Positions 15,553-27,090 are shown, counted from the stretch's first letter. The stretch: DNA of 64,000 nt from Streptomyces sp. 71268 (GCF_029392895.1 NZ_CP114200.1:1889501-1953500); one strand, 5' to 3'. Numbers and translations are program-made. Notes: generated by a model not told the origin, from the sequence alone.

Positions 15553-17145
15553 ATGCGGATCGGGTGGCCCCGGCGCGTCTTCTCACAGGTGCTGCTGATG
15601 CAGTTGGCCATCGCCACCGGCGTCACGGCCCTGGCCACCGGCCTCTTCCTCGCACCCCTCAGCTCCCAACTGGACGACCAGGCCATGCGCCGGGCGCTGG
15701 CCATCGCGCAAACCACCGCCACCCGCCCCCACCTCGACGACGAGCTACGGACGGGACGCCCGTCGGCGCGCGGGCCCGTGCAGGCCGAGGCGGAGGCGAT
15801 CCGGCGCTCCACCGGAGCCGAGTACGTCGTGATCATGGATCGCCGGGGCGTGCGCTGGTCCCACACCTCGCCGGGCGAGATCGGCAAGCGGGTCTCCACC
15901 GACCCCAGCGAGGTGCTCGCCGGGCGCGAGCTGATGGAGATCGACCACGGCACGCTCGGCCGCTCCGCCCGAGGCAAGGTCCCGCTGCGCGACGAGCACG
16001 GCCGCATCGTCGGCGCCGTCTCCGTCGGCATCGCGTACGAGAACGTCCGGGACCGGCTCCTTTCGGCCGTGCCCGGGCTGCTGGCGTACGCGGGCGGCGC
16101 CCTCGCGGTGGGCGCGATCGCCGCCTACCTGGTGGCCCGCCGGCTCCAGCGCCGCACCCACGACCTCGCGTTCTCCGACATCTCCGCGCTGCTGGCCGAA
16201 CGCGAGGCCATGCTGCACGGCATCCGCGAGGGCGTGCTCGCCCTCGACGAGAACGGCCGGATTCGACTGGTGAACGACGAGGCGCAACGCCTGCTCGACC
16301 TCAGCCCCAGCGACACCGGACGGCCGCTGGACGAGGTGCTTCCGCTCGGCCGCACGACGGACGTCCTCGCCGGCCGCGTCACCGGCGCCGACCTGCTCAC
16401 CGTCAGCAACGGACGGGTGCTCGTCGCCAACCGCATGCCCACCGACGACGGCGGTGCCGTCGCCACCCTCCGCGACCGCACCGAACTCGAACGGCTCGGC
16501 CGCGAACTGGACGGCACCCGTGGCCTGATCGACGCCCTGCGCGCCCAGGACCACGAGCACGCCAACCGGCTGCACACCCTGCTCGGACTGCTGGAGCTCG
16601 GGCTGTACGAGGAGGCGGCCGAGTTCATCACCGAGGCCGTCGGCGTGCACCGGGCCACGGCCGAACAGGTCACCGAACGCGTCCACGACGCGCTGCTCGC
16701 CGCCCTGCTGGTCGGCAAGGCCACGGTCGCCACCGAGCGCGGCGTCTCGCTGCGCGTCTCCCCGGACACCTGGCTGCCGGACCGGGTGGTGGACCCGCCG
16801 GGGCTGGTCACCATCGTGGGCAACCTTGTCGACAACGCGCTCGACGCGGCCCCCGGCGCCCCGGACCCCTGGGTGGAGATCGAGCTGAGCGCGGAGGGCG
16901 GCACCGTCCTGGTCCGTGTCACCGACTCCGGCCCCGGCATCCCCGCCGACCAGCGTGAACTGGTCTTCACCGAAGGCTGGTCCACCAAGGCGCCACCGAC
17001 CCACGGCAAACGCGGCATCGGGCTCGCGCTCGTGCGCCGGCTCGCCGAGCGTCAGGGCGGCAGCGCGCGCGTGAGCGCCCCGGCCGCCGGCGGCGCCGAG
17101 TTCACCATCATCCTGCCGGATGCACTCACCGAGGAGCCTCGATGA
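15553..17145 (+). CDS. Sensor histidine kinase of the citrate/C4-dicarboxylate (CitA/DpiB) family
   Basis: The product has 530 residues from the ATG at 15553, preferred because GGAGG lies 9 nt upstream; an upstream ATG at 15469 lacks a ribosome site. A transmembrane helix at about residues 10-33 and a second near LLAYAGGALAVGAIAAYL bracket an extracytoplasmic sensor of about 130 residues. A cytoplasmic PAS domain follows, then the phospho-acceptor region DHEHANRLHTLLGLLELG and a HATPase with NLVDNALDAAP, DSGPGIP and GKRGIGLALV. Family members sense citrate, malate or other dicarboxylates. The stop overlaps the response regulator start by ATGA. The nearness to the citrate synthase genes fits a carboxylate signal, but the ligand is unproven. 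Confidence 0.9.
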   Translation: MRIGWPRRVFSQVLLMQLAIATGVTALATGLFLAPLSSQLDDQAMRRALAIAQTTATRPHLDDELRTGRPSARGPVQAEAEAIRRSTGAEYVVIMDRRGVRWSHTSPGEIGKRVSTDPSEVLAGRELMEIDHGTLGRSARGKVPLRDEHGRIVGAVSVGIAYENVRDRLLSAVPGLLAYAGGALAVGAIAAYLVARRLQRRTHDLAFSDISALLAEREAMLHGIREGVLALDENGRIRLVNDEAQRLLDLSPSDTGRPLDEVLPLGRTTDVLAGRVTGADLLTVSNGRVLVANRMPTDDGGAVATLRDRTELERLGRELDGTRGLIDALRAQDHEHANRLHTLLGLLELGLYEEAAEFITEAVGVHRATAEQVTERVHDALLAALLVGKATVATERGVSLRVSPDTWLPDRVVDPPGLVTIVGNLVDNALDAAPGAPDPWVEIELSAEGGTVLVRVTDSGPGIPADQRELVFTEGWSTKAPPTHGKRGIGLALVRRLAERQGGSARVSAPAAGGAEFTIILPDALTEEPR

Positions 17146-17822
17146 TCGACGTACTGGTCGTGGACGACGACGTCCGGGTGGCCGACATCAACGCCGCGTA
17201 CGTCACCAGGACACCGGGCTTCACCGTCGTCGGGCGCGCCCACACCGCCGCCGAGGCCCTGGCCTGCCTTGAGCGCACCCACGTGGACCTCGTGCTGCTG
17301 GATCACTACCTACCGGACGAGACCGGCCTCGCCCTCGTGGCCCGACTGCGCCAACTCGGCCACCACACCGACGTGATCATGGTGACGGCCGCGCGGGACA
17401 TCGCCACCGTCCAGGCCGCCATGCGCCACGGCGCCCTCCAGTACCTCGTCAAGCCCTTCACCTTCGCCGGGCTGCGCGCCAAGCTCGACGGTTACGCGGC
17501 GCTGCGCCGCGCGCTGGCCACCGACGAGGAGGCCGGCCAGGACCAGGTCGACCGCATCTTCGGCGCCCTCGGCGGCGCCTCGGCCGGCCCGCCCACGCTC
17601 CCCAAGGGCCACTCCCCGCTGACCGCGGACCTCGTACGCCAGGTGCTGCGCGGCGCCGACGGCCCGCTGTCCGCCCAGGAGGTCGCCGACCGCTCACAGC
17701 TCAGCAGACAGACGGCCCAGCGCTACCTGAAGCTCCTTGAGCGCGCCGGCCGCGTACGCCTGAGCCTGCGCTACGGCGAAACCGGCCGCCCCGAACACCG
17801 CTACCTCTGGCGCGCCCCCTGA
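17142..17822 (+). CDS. Response regulator of the CitB/DpiA type
   Basis: The product has 226 residues. The receiver domain has the acidic pocket VVDDD, the phospho-acceptor Asp54 in LLDHYLPDETG, and the conserved Lys in YLVKPFTF. The C-terminal region has a helix-turn-helix of the DpiA/CitB kind (SAQEVADRSQLSRQTAQRYLKLLERAGRV). Start and upstream stop overlap (ATGA), so translation is coupled to the kinase. Targets are unknown; in enteric bacteria relatives control citrate uptake and fermentation genes. No transporter gene is adjacent here. Confidence 0.92.
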   Translation: MIDVLVVDDDVRVADINAAYVTRTPGFTVVGRAHTAAEALACLERTHVDLVLLDHYLPDETGLALVARLRQLGHHTDVIMVTAARDIATVQAAMRHGALQYLVKPFTFAGLRAKLDGYAALRRALATDEEAGQDQVDRIFGALGGASAGPPTLPKGHSPLTADLVRQVLRGADGPLSAQEVADRSQLSRQTAQRYLKLLERAGRVRLSLRYGETGRPEHRYLWRAP

Positions 17823-18100
17823 CCAGCCCCCTCGCCCCACCGCGCCCCCGTCTGGGTTCCGGCCGCCGGGCCCCTGCCCGCGCGCGCCCCGTACGCCCTG
17901 TCCGCCGCTGAGCCGCCCCACCAGGCCTCCCAAGGCCGCGCGCCACGCCAAGGGGCCCCGACGCGGCCCGTCGGCGCCTGGACAGCCGCACAGCGTCGCC
18001 ACGGCGCCCCGGCTGGCGCGCGAGGGCCCTGGCGGCCCGCTGAAGCCTCGGGGACACGCGCCGCGCCTCGGCCTCGCGCGCCCCTGCGAGCGCCTACCCG

Positions 18101-20221
<2,121 letters not shown>

Positions 20222-20355
20222 GCGGTTCGCTCCTCGCTGAATTTCGACTGGCCCTCGGCCGGGCTCAGGGGTGGGCTGGGCGCCGTCAGAAGCGTACAGA
20301 TGCCTGGTAGAGCCTTTGTGCCGCCACCCGTGAGAACGCCCATGCTAATCGAGAG

Positions 20356-20371
20356 TCGCTCGTACGTTCGA
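20356..20371. promoter_or_regulatory. Candidate LexA (SOS) box in the parE promoter region
   Basis: TCGCTCGTACGTTCGA has a perfect right half-site GTTCGA and a 4/6 left half-site. Against CGAACRNRYGTTYG it matches 12 of 14 positions. It lies directly upstream of a minus-strand TAGCAT (20342-20347) that would serve as the parE -10 element, a classical repressor position. Confidence 0.5.
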
Positions 20372-20652
20372 TCCCTCGATGGGGTGACGCGTACATCACG
20401 TTCCCAAGGAGGCATGAACCATTTAGGCTCCGGGCACGTCCTGATGAACAACCCGGCAACCCAGCCGGCGGGACAAGACCGACAAGCGACGTGAAACCGT
20501 AAGCCAGCGAAATACGGCTCATTCGCCGCCAACCGTCACCATCCAGCCGACTCGGAAAGAAATTTCAAGAGAAAGCCACGAACGGGAACGTTTTCGGCCT
20601 GGTTGGATGTTGACCCTGGTACGACAGCTCGTCGAGCTAGAGAAGAGGCGAC
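20372..20652. other. Rest of the parE / DUF7455 divergent intergenic region
   Basis: The region holds the upstream part of the parE control region and the promoter of the small gene at 20653. A 26-codon plus-strand frame (20414-20494) begins one base after AAGGAGG, too close for normal initiation, so it is not called a gene. No repeats or RNA elements were recognised. Confidence 0.5.
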
Positions 20653-20883
20653 GTGACTACTGTTCTGACCCCCGCGAGCCCGCTGACGGCCGCTGACCGC
20701 TGCGATCGTTGCGGCGCCCAGGCATATCTGCGCGTCGTGCTGACAAGCGGTGGCGAACTGCTCTTCTGCGCCCACCACGGGCGCAAGTTTGAGCCAGAAC
20801 TCAAGAAGATCGCCGCGGAAATACAGGACGAGACCGAGCGGCTGACCGCTGCCCCGGCGTCCGCGTCCACCGAGGAACGCTGA
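20653..20883 (+). CDS. Small zinc-ribbon-like protein (DUF7455 family)
   Basis: The product has 76 residues and starts with GTG behind AAGAGGCG. The pairs RCDRCGAQA and LFCAHHGRKF resemble a Cys-x-x-Cys / Cys-x-x-His zinc site. The rest is a short helix and a disordered tail. The gene sits between parE and hrdB, as is usual in Streptomyces. No function is established. The small size and Cys/His pairs suggest a nucleic-acid or protein-binding zinc finger; this is inference. Confidence 0.82.
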   Translation: MTTVLTPASPLTAADRCDRCGAQAYLRVVLTSGGELLFCAHHGRKFEPELKKIAAEIQDETERLTAAPASASTEER

Positions 20884-20926
20884 CACATCGCATCCACGAC
20901 GAGCGAGGACCGGCGTAGCCGGCGAC

Positions 20927-20961
20927 GGGCGGTCGCCCCGCGCAGCGCGGGGGGACCGCCC
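20927..20961. terminator. Bidirectional hairpin terminator between convergent genes
   Basis: GGGCGGTCGCCCCGC (20927-20941) pairs with GCGGGGGGACCGCCC (20947-20961) with one mismatch and a 5-nt loop. It lies between the small zinc-ribbon gene and the convergent protease gene. Confidence 0.8.
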
Positions 20962-20996
20962 TCCTCGTCTCTCCCTCGGTACTCCGCGGTCCGCTA

Positions 20997-21815
20997 CTAC
21001 CCGTGTGGCTCCACGAGCGGAGCCACGGCCGAGATCCGCGTATAGACCCCCGGGCTGCCTGGCTGGGCGCATCCGCTCCCCCAGGAGACCAGCCCCACCA
21101 ACCGTCCCCGTGCCACGAGCGGGCCGCCGCTGTCCCCCTGACAGGCGTCACGCCCGCCGCTCGGGTCTCCGGCGCACACCATGGACCGGGCCACATAGGT
21201 GCCCTCGGCGGTCCCTGGGTACGCCTCCTCGCACCGCTTGTCATCGAGCATCTTCACCTCGGACGTCATGAGCTGCGCCGAGTAGTTGCCGGTACCCGTG
21301 GTGTCACCCCAGCCGTACACCTTCGCGGCCGTGCCCGGTCGGTAGGCGGCATCGCCCTCCTGCGCCATGGGGATCACCCACTCCGCGGACTGCTCCCGTT
21401 CGAGCGTGAGCACGGCCACGTCTCCCGCGTTCGTCGCCGGATCGAAGTCCGGATTGACCCACACGCGCCGCAGCGGCACCTCCTCACCCAGACCGCTGCC
21501 CAGATCACCCCGACCCACGATGGCCCGCAGGTCACCGACCGCACCACGGTCCACGCCCAGCACCTCGCGACTCATGCAGTGAGCCGCCGTGATCACCGTG
21601 GTCCGGGAGACGAGCACCCCGCCGCAGAACTGGCCCGAGCGCGCCTCACCGAACCGGTCACGGCTGCCCAGCGCGACGGCCCACGGCGCGTCCGCGACCT
21701 GTACCGGCTGGCCCCCGATGACGACACCGTCCGCGGCCGCCGAACCCGGCAGGGCCGGGACCGTCACGAGCGCCGCGAGCAGGGAAGTGGACAGCGAAGA
21801 GAGCGGGGTACGCAT
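20997..21815 (-). CDS. Secreted trypsin-like serine protease (S1 family)
   Basis: The product has 272 residues from the ATG at 21815, which has a perfect AGGAGG site upstream. A signal peptide (about residues 1-28, ending GSAAA) precedes VVIGGQPVQVADAP, where a zymogen would be cut. The catalytic triad is His79 (TAAHC), Asp132 (AGDVAVL) and Ser229 (GDSGGP). Asp223, six residues before the active serine, is the trypsin S1-pocket residue, so cleavage after Arg/Lys is expected. Cysteine pairs typical of S1 enzymes are present. It would act outside the cell in protein use or in processing during development. It lies downstream of hrdB but is separated by a terminator. Confidence 0.93.
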   Translation of the reverse strand: MRTPLSSLSTSLLAALVTVPALPGSAAADGVVIGGQPVQVADAPWAVALGSRDRFGEARSGQFCGGVLVSRTTVITAAHCMSREVLGVDRGAVGDLRAIVGRGDLGSGLGEEVPLRRVWVNPDFDPATNAGDVAVLTLEREQSAEWVIPMAQEGDAAYRPGTAAKVYGWGDTTGTGNYSAQLMTSEVKMLDDKRCEEAYPGTAEGTYVARSMVCAGDPSGGRDACQGDSGGPLVARGRLVGLVSWGSGCAQPGSPGVYTRISAVAPLVEPHG

Positions 21816-21893
21816 GCGGGCCTCCTGACCAAGCGGAGCGAGCTGTGCGCTCAGCGTCACCCAGACGGGCGCGCCCCGCATCCGGACAGCAAA

Positions 21894-21926
21894 CGGGCCG
21901 GGCCCTCCCGAGGAGGACCCGGCCCG
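21894..21926 (-). terminator. Hairpin terminator after hrdB
   Basis: CGGGCCGGG (21894-21902) and CCCGGCCCG (21918-21926) form a 9-bp stem 26 nt past the hrdB stop codon, and the loop itself can pair further (CCTCCCGAGGAGG). Confidence 0.75.
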
Positions 21927-21951
21927 CAAACACGCAGCGTACGGCTGCCGA

Positions 21952-23508
21952 TCAGTCCAGGTAGTCGCGCAGCACCTGGGAGCGAGACGGGTGACGCAGC
22001 TTCGACATGGTCTTCGACTCGATCTGACGGATGCGCTCACGCGTCACCCCGTAGACCTTGCCGATCTCGTCCAGCGTCTTCGGCTGACCGTCCGTGAGAC
22101 CGAAGCGCATGGAGACCACGCCGGCCTCTCGCTCGCTGAGCGTGTCGAGAACGGAGTGCAGCTGCTCCTGCAGCAGCGTGAAACTGACCGCGTCGGCGGG
22201 CACGACGGCCTCGGAGTCCTCGATCAGGTCACCGAACTCGCTGTCGCCGTCCTCACCGAGCGGCGTGTGCAGCGAGATCGGCTCGCGGCCGTACTTCTGG
22301 ACCTCGATGACCTTCTCCGGGGTCATGTCGAGTTCCTTGGCCAGCTCCTCCGGGGTGGGCTCGCGGCCCAGGTCCTGGAGCATCTGCCGCTGGACGCGGG
22401 CGAGCTTGTTGATGACCTCGACCATGTGCACCGGGATACGGATGGTGCGGGCTTGGTCGGCCATGGCGCGCGTGATGGCCTGACGAATCCACCACGTGGC
22501 GTACGTGGAGAACTTGTAGCCCTTCGTGTAGTCGAACTTCTCGACCGCGCGGATCAGGCCAAGGTTGCCCTCCTGGATGAGGTCCAGGAAGAGCATTCCG
22601 CGGCCCGTGTACCGCTTGGCCAGCGAGACCACCAGGCGGAGGTTGGCCTCCAGGAGGTGGTTCTTGGCCCGCCGGCCGTCCTCCGCGATGATCTCCAGCT
22701 CACGCTTGAGCTTGGGGGCAAGCTTGTCCGCGTTGGCCAGCTTGTCCTCGGCGAACAGGCCCGCCTCGATCCGCTTGGCAAGTTCGACCTCCTGCTCGGC
22801 GTTGAGGAGGGGGACCTTGCCGATCTGCTTGAGGTAGTCCTTGACGGGGTCGGCGGTGGCGCCCGCCGCGGCGACCTGCTGGGCCGGCGCGTCGTCCTCG
22901 TCGTCGTCGGAGAGGACGAAGCCCTGGTTCTCGGGCTCCCCCTCGCCACCCTCGGCCTTGCCCGCGGCCTGCGGCTCGTCGATGGGCTCATCGCCGTCGA
23001 GGAGTTCGTCGGCATCCTTCTTGGACGCCGCCTTCTTCGTGGCGGCCTTCTTGGCGGGCGCCTTCTTCGCGACCGCCTTCTTGGTCGCGGCCTTCTTCGC
23101 CGCGGCCTTCTTCGCGGGCGCTGCCTCGGCCTCTTCGCCCACCCGGTCGTCGGCCGTGGCCGCCGAGGCGGTCGCGGCGGCAGTGGTCTTCTTGGCGGCG
23201 ACCGTCTTGGCCGCGACGGTCTTGGTGGCGGTGCGCTTGGCTGGGCTCTTCGCTGCGACGCTCTTGCGGGTGCGCTTGGGCGCCTCTGCGGCACTGACCA
23301 TCAGCGTCACACCCTCCTCGTCGAGGACCTGGTTGAGGCTGCGCAGAACATTCTTCCACTGGGTTGGCGGAATCTGGTCAGCCTCGAAGGCCCGACGCAC
23401 ATCGTCGCCGGCGATCTGCCCCTCAGCCTTTCCCCGCTCGATGAGCGCCATGACAGACTCGGACTCGGCGATCTCCGACGGGAGCGTACGGGATGTGCTG
23501 GCCGACAC
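21952..23508 (-). CDS. hrdB: Principal RNA polymerase sigma factor HrdB
   Basis: The product has 518 residues from the GTG at 23508, which has GAGAGG upstream and matches the usual SASTSRTLP start of the family. Region 1.1 is followed by a long Lys/Ala-rich segment (repeated [16 protein letters not shown] runs, about residues 75-165) and an acidic stretch (SDDDEDDAP), both typical of HrdB. Region 2 shows [20 protein letters not shown] and [19 protein letters not shown]. Region 4.2 shows [20 protein letters not shown]. It directs housekeeping transcription in exponential growth. It lies downstream of whiH on the same strand. No convincing promoter could be picked in the 355-bp upstream interval. 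Confidence 0.97.
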   Translation of the reverse strand: MSASTSRTLPSEIAESESVMALIERGKAEGQIAGDDVRRAFEADQIPPTQWKNVLRSLNQVLDEEGVTLMVSAAEAPKRTRKSVAAKSPAKRTATKTVAAKTVAAKKTTAAATASAATADDRVGEEAEAAPAKKAAAKKAATKKAVAKKAPAKKAATKKAASKKDADELLDGDEPIDEPQAAGKAEGGEGEPENQGFVLSDDDEDDAPAQQVAAAGATADPVKDYLKQIGKVPLLNAEQEVELAKRIEAGLFAEDKLANADKLAPKLKRELEIIAEDGRRAKNHLLEANLRLVVSLAKRYTGRGMLFLDLIQEGNLGLIRAVEKFDYTKGYKFSTYATWWIRQAITRAMADQARTIRIPVHMVEVINKLARVQRQMLQDLGREPTPEELAKELDMTPEKVIEVQKYGREPISLHTPLGEDGDSEFGDLIEDSEAVVPADAVSFTLLQEQLHSVLDTLSEREAGVVSMRFGLTDGQPKTLDEIGKVYGVTRERIRQIESKTMSKLRHPSRSQVLRDYLD

Positions 23509-23863
23509 GAACAACCTCTCGGAACGATGGAAACGGCTTCCGGCCCCGTCCGTAGACCGGAGCCGACGACCGCCGGCAAGGATGAACCGACGGCGCAGGT
23601 GGAGGCGCAGAGGACAACAGCGCCGCGAACGACGCCCGTATTCCTCCTCGGCTGCCACCTCTTTAGTCATCGCGCTGCCCCAAAGAGCGTTACGCCCAAT
23701 CACCGTGGCCCGAGTCACACCACATAGCGATCTAAAACATCACCTAATCGGACAGAGGCCGCCGCGTCGCCGAACCCGTGGTCTGCCCCGGCCAGCCGGA
23801 CAGGGTTCGGCGACGTCACCGCAACCGGGCAACGGGGGTCAGCGCCCCCGCCAGGGGGTGCGG
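23509..23863 (-). other. hrdB leader and promoter region
   Basis: The 355 bp between whiH and hrdB have no credible gene. They must hold the hrdB promoter(s) and a long leader. A GGAAT on the minus strand is followed by GTT after 21 nt, too far for the SigR spacing known for hrdB control, so no promoter is called. Confidence 0.5.
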
Positions 23864-24748
23864 TCAGTGCTCACGCGGCGCGGGCACCACTCGATCGACC
23901 TCGGGGTGGACCATGAGCAGTTGAGCCATGGCGGCCTCCGCACCGGCTCCGTCGCCGGAGCTCACCGCGTCGACGATCCGACGGTGCTGCCCCACACTCG
24001 CCTCGGCGGGGCGGTCACAGCCGGTGACCGGGCCGCCGGAGACCTGAAGTGCGGCGGCGATGATGCCGGCCAGGTGTTCCAGCATGCGATTGCCCGCGAC
24101 CTGGAGCAGCACCGCGTGGAACTCGGCGTCCGCCCGCGAGTAGGTCAGGGCGTCACCCTGACCCAGCGCGTGGCTCATGATCTCGACGACCTCGGCGAGT
24201 CGTTCCTTGCCTTCCTCGCGGCCGTTTCCGGCGGCGAGCCGGGCGGCGAGCGGCTCGATGGTCCAGCGCAACTGGCACAGCTCTCGTCGCTGGTCATCGC
24301 GCTGCGGCCCGAACGCCCGCCACTCGATGATGTCGGGGTCGAGCAGGTTCCAGTCGCTGACCGGGCGGACCCGGGTGCCGACGTTGGGCCGGGCGCTGAC
24401 CAGGCCCTTGGCCTCCAGCACTCGTAGGGATTCGCGCACGACCGTGCGCGAGACCTCGAAGCGCTGGCCGATCTCTTCCGGAACGAGCGGCCGGTCGGCC
24501 CCCAGATCGCCGGAGACGATCATCTGCCCTAGCTGCTGGACGAGTTGGCCGTGCAGGCCGCGGCCGCGGTTGCCGGCGGAGCGCCTGCCCACTCGGCCCA
24601 GCTCTGCGTCCGCTTCCCAGGCGGGGAGGGCGACACGTTCGGCGCCGGGGGCCTCGGCGTAGGGGTAGCGGTCAAGCTCGCCCGAGCCTGCGAGGCCGGA
24701 GTCGGCGGGGCGAGCCGCGGTCGTGGTGGTGTGCGCAAGGGTACTCAC
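23864..24748 (-). CDS. whiH: Sporulation transcription factor WhiH (GntR/FadR family)
   Basis: The product has 294 residues from the GTG at 24748. After a variable N-terminus of about 80 residues comes a winged helix-turn-helix (HGQLVQQLGQMIVSGDLG, VPEEIGQRFEVSRTVVRESLRVLEAKGLVSA in two blocks). A C-terminal FadR-type helical sensor domain follows, with ADAEFHAVLLQVAGNRMLEHL. WhiH acts in sporulation-septum formation of aerial hyphae. AAAGGA lies before the start. A sigma-WhiG promoter overlaps this region, so the transcript may begin only about two bases before the GTG. Position next to hrdB is conserved in the genus. Confidence 0.95.
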   Translation of the reverse strand: MSTLAHTTTTAARPADSGLAGSGELDRYPYAEAPGAERVALPAWEADAELGRVGRRSAGNRGRGLHGQLVQQLGQMIVSGDLGADRPLVPEEIGQRFEVSRTVVRESLRVLEAKGLVSARPNVGTRVRPVSDWNLLDPDIIEWRAFGPQRDDQRRELCQLRWTIEPLAARLAAGNGREEGKERLAEVVEIMSHALGQGDALTYSRADAEFHAVLLQVAGNRMLEHLAGIIAAALQVSGGPVTGCDRPAEASVGQHRRIVDAVSSGDGAGAEAAMAQLLMVHPEVDRVVPAPREH

Positions 24749-24755
24749 GCATCCT

Positions 24756-24782
24756 TTGTCGGCGACGCCCCGAAGGCCCTTA
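24756..24782 (-). promoter_or_regulatory. Sigma-WhiG promoter of whiH
   Basis: On the minus strand TAAG (24782-24779), 15 nt, then GCCGACAA (24763-24756) match the WhiG consensus TAAA-N15-GCCGATAA at 10 of 12 positions. The -10 ends 7 nt before the whiH GTG. Confidence 0.85.
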
Positions 24783-24954
24783 AGGTCTTTGGTGAAAAGC
24801 ACACGAAAGGGTGATCGCCCATTACCTCATAATTGACGTCCAATCGGACAGAAGTGAGCGGGCTGTGGGGAGTTGCGCACAGTTCACGCGCCCATGAGTG
24901 CGTCCGCGTACGCCCTGGTCGGGCCCCTGCCCGACGGGCATCAACCGCCGGCGC

Positions 24955-26973
24955 TCATTTCGCGCGCTGCCAGCGCATGGCGCGCCCGAGGCGTGGACGG
25001 CCACGAAGCGCCGTGCGCACATAAGCGCACAACAGTACGGAGATCGAGAGCGCCATCACGTGCCCTACGGGTTCGCTGGCCAACCGCGTGGCCAGGGCCA
25101 GACCCCGGTCCGGCATGGACGGCCACTCGACCAACGTCGCCGCGCGCACCCGTTCCGACATGCCCGCCAACGACCTCGCGGACGGCTCCTCGACCGCCCG
25201 CCGCAGGAATGTCAGTGCGAGCAGCGGTACGGCCAGGGCGGCGCCGAACCCCAGCAGCGTGGAGCGGAGCACTGCCGCGGCCAACAGCCCCACCCACGCG
25301 CAGCCGACCGCCAGCAGGCACCAGCCGCCCAGCAGTGCGGGCCAATCCGATGGCGGTCTGGCCACGTCCGCGCCGTACAGGAGCCACAGCGCCGCCCCGT
25401 TGGTCAGCGCCGCGATGGTCGCGAGCAACACCGCGCCGCCCGACCAGACCAGCAACTTCGCACCGAGCAGGGCGAGCCGTCGCGGAACGGCGCCCTGCGT
25501 CGGGGCCAGGGCGGGATAGCGGTACTCCTGCCCGAACGCGAGGGCGCCGAGCAGGCCGACGCCCACGGCCACGGGCGGCAGGGGGAGCGACCTCGGCCAC
25601 CCGGTGAACAGTCGGGCCGCCGCCGCGTCGCCCGTGCGGGCAAGCAGCACACCGGCGAGGAGCGAGGCGACGAGCGTCGCGGCCGTGACGTACCAGGCGG
25701 TGCTCACACTGATCACGCGCCGTAGCTCGTACCGCACTGGCCAGGCCGGTCCCGGTGGGGGGAACCGGGTGAGCGCCAAGGCCCGTGAGGCCGGCACCGC
25801 GCCCCCCTCGGGTGTCGGTTCGCCCACCGGCGTGGGCCAGGGTGCGCCGGCGCGGCCGGCCACTCCCCCAACGCCGCCGAACCCCACCCACGAGCCACTG
25901 CCGGCCACGACGAGGCCGTCGGGCTGGGAGGCACACGCCAGCTCGCCCGCGACGCCCGGCCGCGCGCCCCCGGGAAGCTCCTCCATCAGGGCAGTGCCGT
26001 GCTCAGGTCCACCGCCAGCACGGGCCAGGAGCGTGACGTGGTCCGACGAGGGAGCCGGGGCATGCCGACGGACGGCATCCTGTCCCAGCGGTGTCGTCAG
26101 GCTCGGAACTCCGAGTTCGTCCGCGAGACGGTGCACGAGGATGCCGTTGCGGTAGGCGAGCTCACCTACGGCCGCGCAACTGCTGCCGTACACGGCGATG
26201 CGGCCGCTGCCCTCGGGGACCACCTCGATCCGCTCTCCGGTGGCCCGCGCCTGCTGCGTCAGCAGGGCGGCGAGGCGGTCGGCGAACGGCGAGCGCACGA
26301 CGACGCGTGGCCGCAACCGGGTACGCGCGAAGTCGGCGGCGCTCTGGTCAGCCGCCAGTCGCCCGCCCTCGATGCTGATCACCCGGTCGGCGAAGCGATC
26401 CAGACCCCGGGGTTCGCTGGTGGTGACGAGCACCGCGCCGCCCTGGTCCGCGTAGCCACGCAGCAAACCGTGCAGCCAGGCGGTCTCACGGGGCGACAGA
26501 TCGCGCACGGGCTCGTCGAGCACCAGCGCGTGCGGGTCCCCGAGCAGTGCGGACGCCAGGCCGAGGCGGCGGTCCATGCCACGCGAATAGTCGCCCAGCC
26601 GCTGTTCGGCAAGGCTGCTCAAGCCCACGAGGTCCAGCACCTCGTCCACGCGTGCGACCGGCACTCCGGCTGCCGCCGTGAGCATGCCGAGGTGCCGCCG
26701 GGCGGTCCGCGCGGGGTGGCCCGGAACGTCGCCGAGCACCACTCCGACCTCGCGCGCAGGGTGCGACACCCGGTGCAGGGGACGACCACGGAAGAGCGCG
26801 AGGCCGCGCCCCGCCTCCAGTTGCAACAACAGACGCAGTGCGGTGCTCTTGCCGGCGCCAGGCGCCCCGAAGAGAACCGTGACGAGTCCGGGACGCGCTT
26901 CGAAGGTGAGGTCATCGACGACGGGCGGCTGGTTGCGGCGGGGGGCACTGGTCAGCCCGATGGCCTGGATCAT
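24955..26973 (-). CDS. ABC transporter, ATPase fused to membrane domain
   Basis: The product has 672 residues from the ATG at 26973 (GAGAGAAG upstream). Residues about 1-230 are a nucleotide-binding domain: Walker A FGAPGAGKST, signature region DYSRGMDRRLGLASALLG, Walker B ALVLDEPV. A long linker with a Gly-rich stretch (VGFGGVGGVAGRAG) follows. The last 260 residues carry about six hydrophobic helices, such as WYVTAATLVASLLAGVLLA and LLGFGAALAVPLLALTFL. The signature departs from canonical LSGGQ (YSRGM), and the conserved glutamine loop is hard to place. Half-transporters of this order usually export. The substrate is unknown. It lies next to whiH, a position shared within the genus, but no developmental role is shown. 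Confidence 0.85.
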   Translation of the reverse strand: MIQAIGLTSAPRRNQPPVVDDLTFEARPGLVTVLFGAPGAGKSTALRLLLQLEAGRGLALFRGRPLHRVSHPAREVGVVLGDVPGHPARTARRHLGMLTAAAGVPVARVDEVLDLVGLSSLAEQRLGDYSRGMDRRLGLASALLGDPHALVLDEPVRDLSPRETAWLHGLLRGYADQGGAVLVTTSEPRGLDRFADRVISIEGGRLAADQSAADFARTRLRPRVVVRSPFADRLAALLTQQARATGERIEVVPEGSGRIAVYGSSCAAVGELAYRNGILVHRLADELGVPSLTTPLGQDAVRRHAPAPSSDHVTLLARAGGGPEHGTALMEELPGGARPGVAGELACASQPDGLVVAGSGSWVGFGGVGGVAGRAGAPWPTPVGEPTPEGGAVPASRALALTRFPPPGPAWPVRYELRRVISVSTAWYVTAATLVASLLAGVLLARTGDAAAARLFTGWPRSLPLPPVAVGVGLLGALAFGQEYRYPALAPTQGAVPRRLALLGAKLLVWSGGAVLLATIAALTNGAALWLLYGADVARPPSDWPALLGGWCLLAVGCAWVGLLAAAVLRSTLLGFGAALAVPLLALTFLRRAVEEPSARSLAGMSERVRAATLVEWPSMPDRGLALATRLASEPVGHVMALSISVLLCAYVRTALRGRPRLGRAMRWQRAK

Positions 26974-27090
26974 GGCTTCTCTCGCGAGGCGTGAGACCGC
27001 ACTGCGGCAGGTGGGATATGGGCTATCGCAGCACCGTAACCCCATCTGTCCTATCTTCTCCGCATACGCAACCTTTGCAACGCCGTAGTG

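Noticed and set aside
20414..20494. A 26-codon frame directly behind AAGGAGG
   Set aside because: The ribosome site is one base from the ATG, too close to work, and the peptide has no recognisable feature.
23600..23660. Possible SigR promoter for hrdB (GGAAT...GTT on the minus strand)
   Set aside because: The spacer is 21 nt, longer than the 18-19 nt of that sigma factor.
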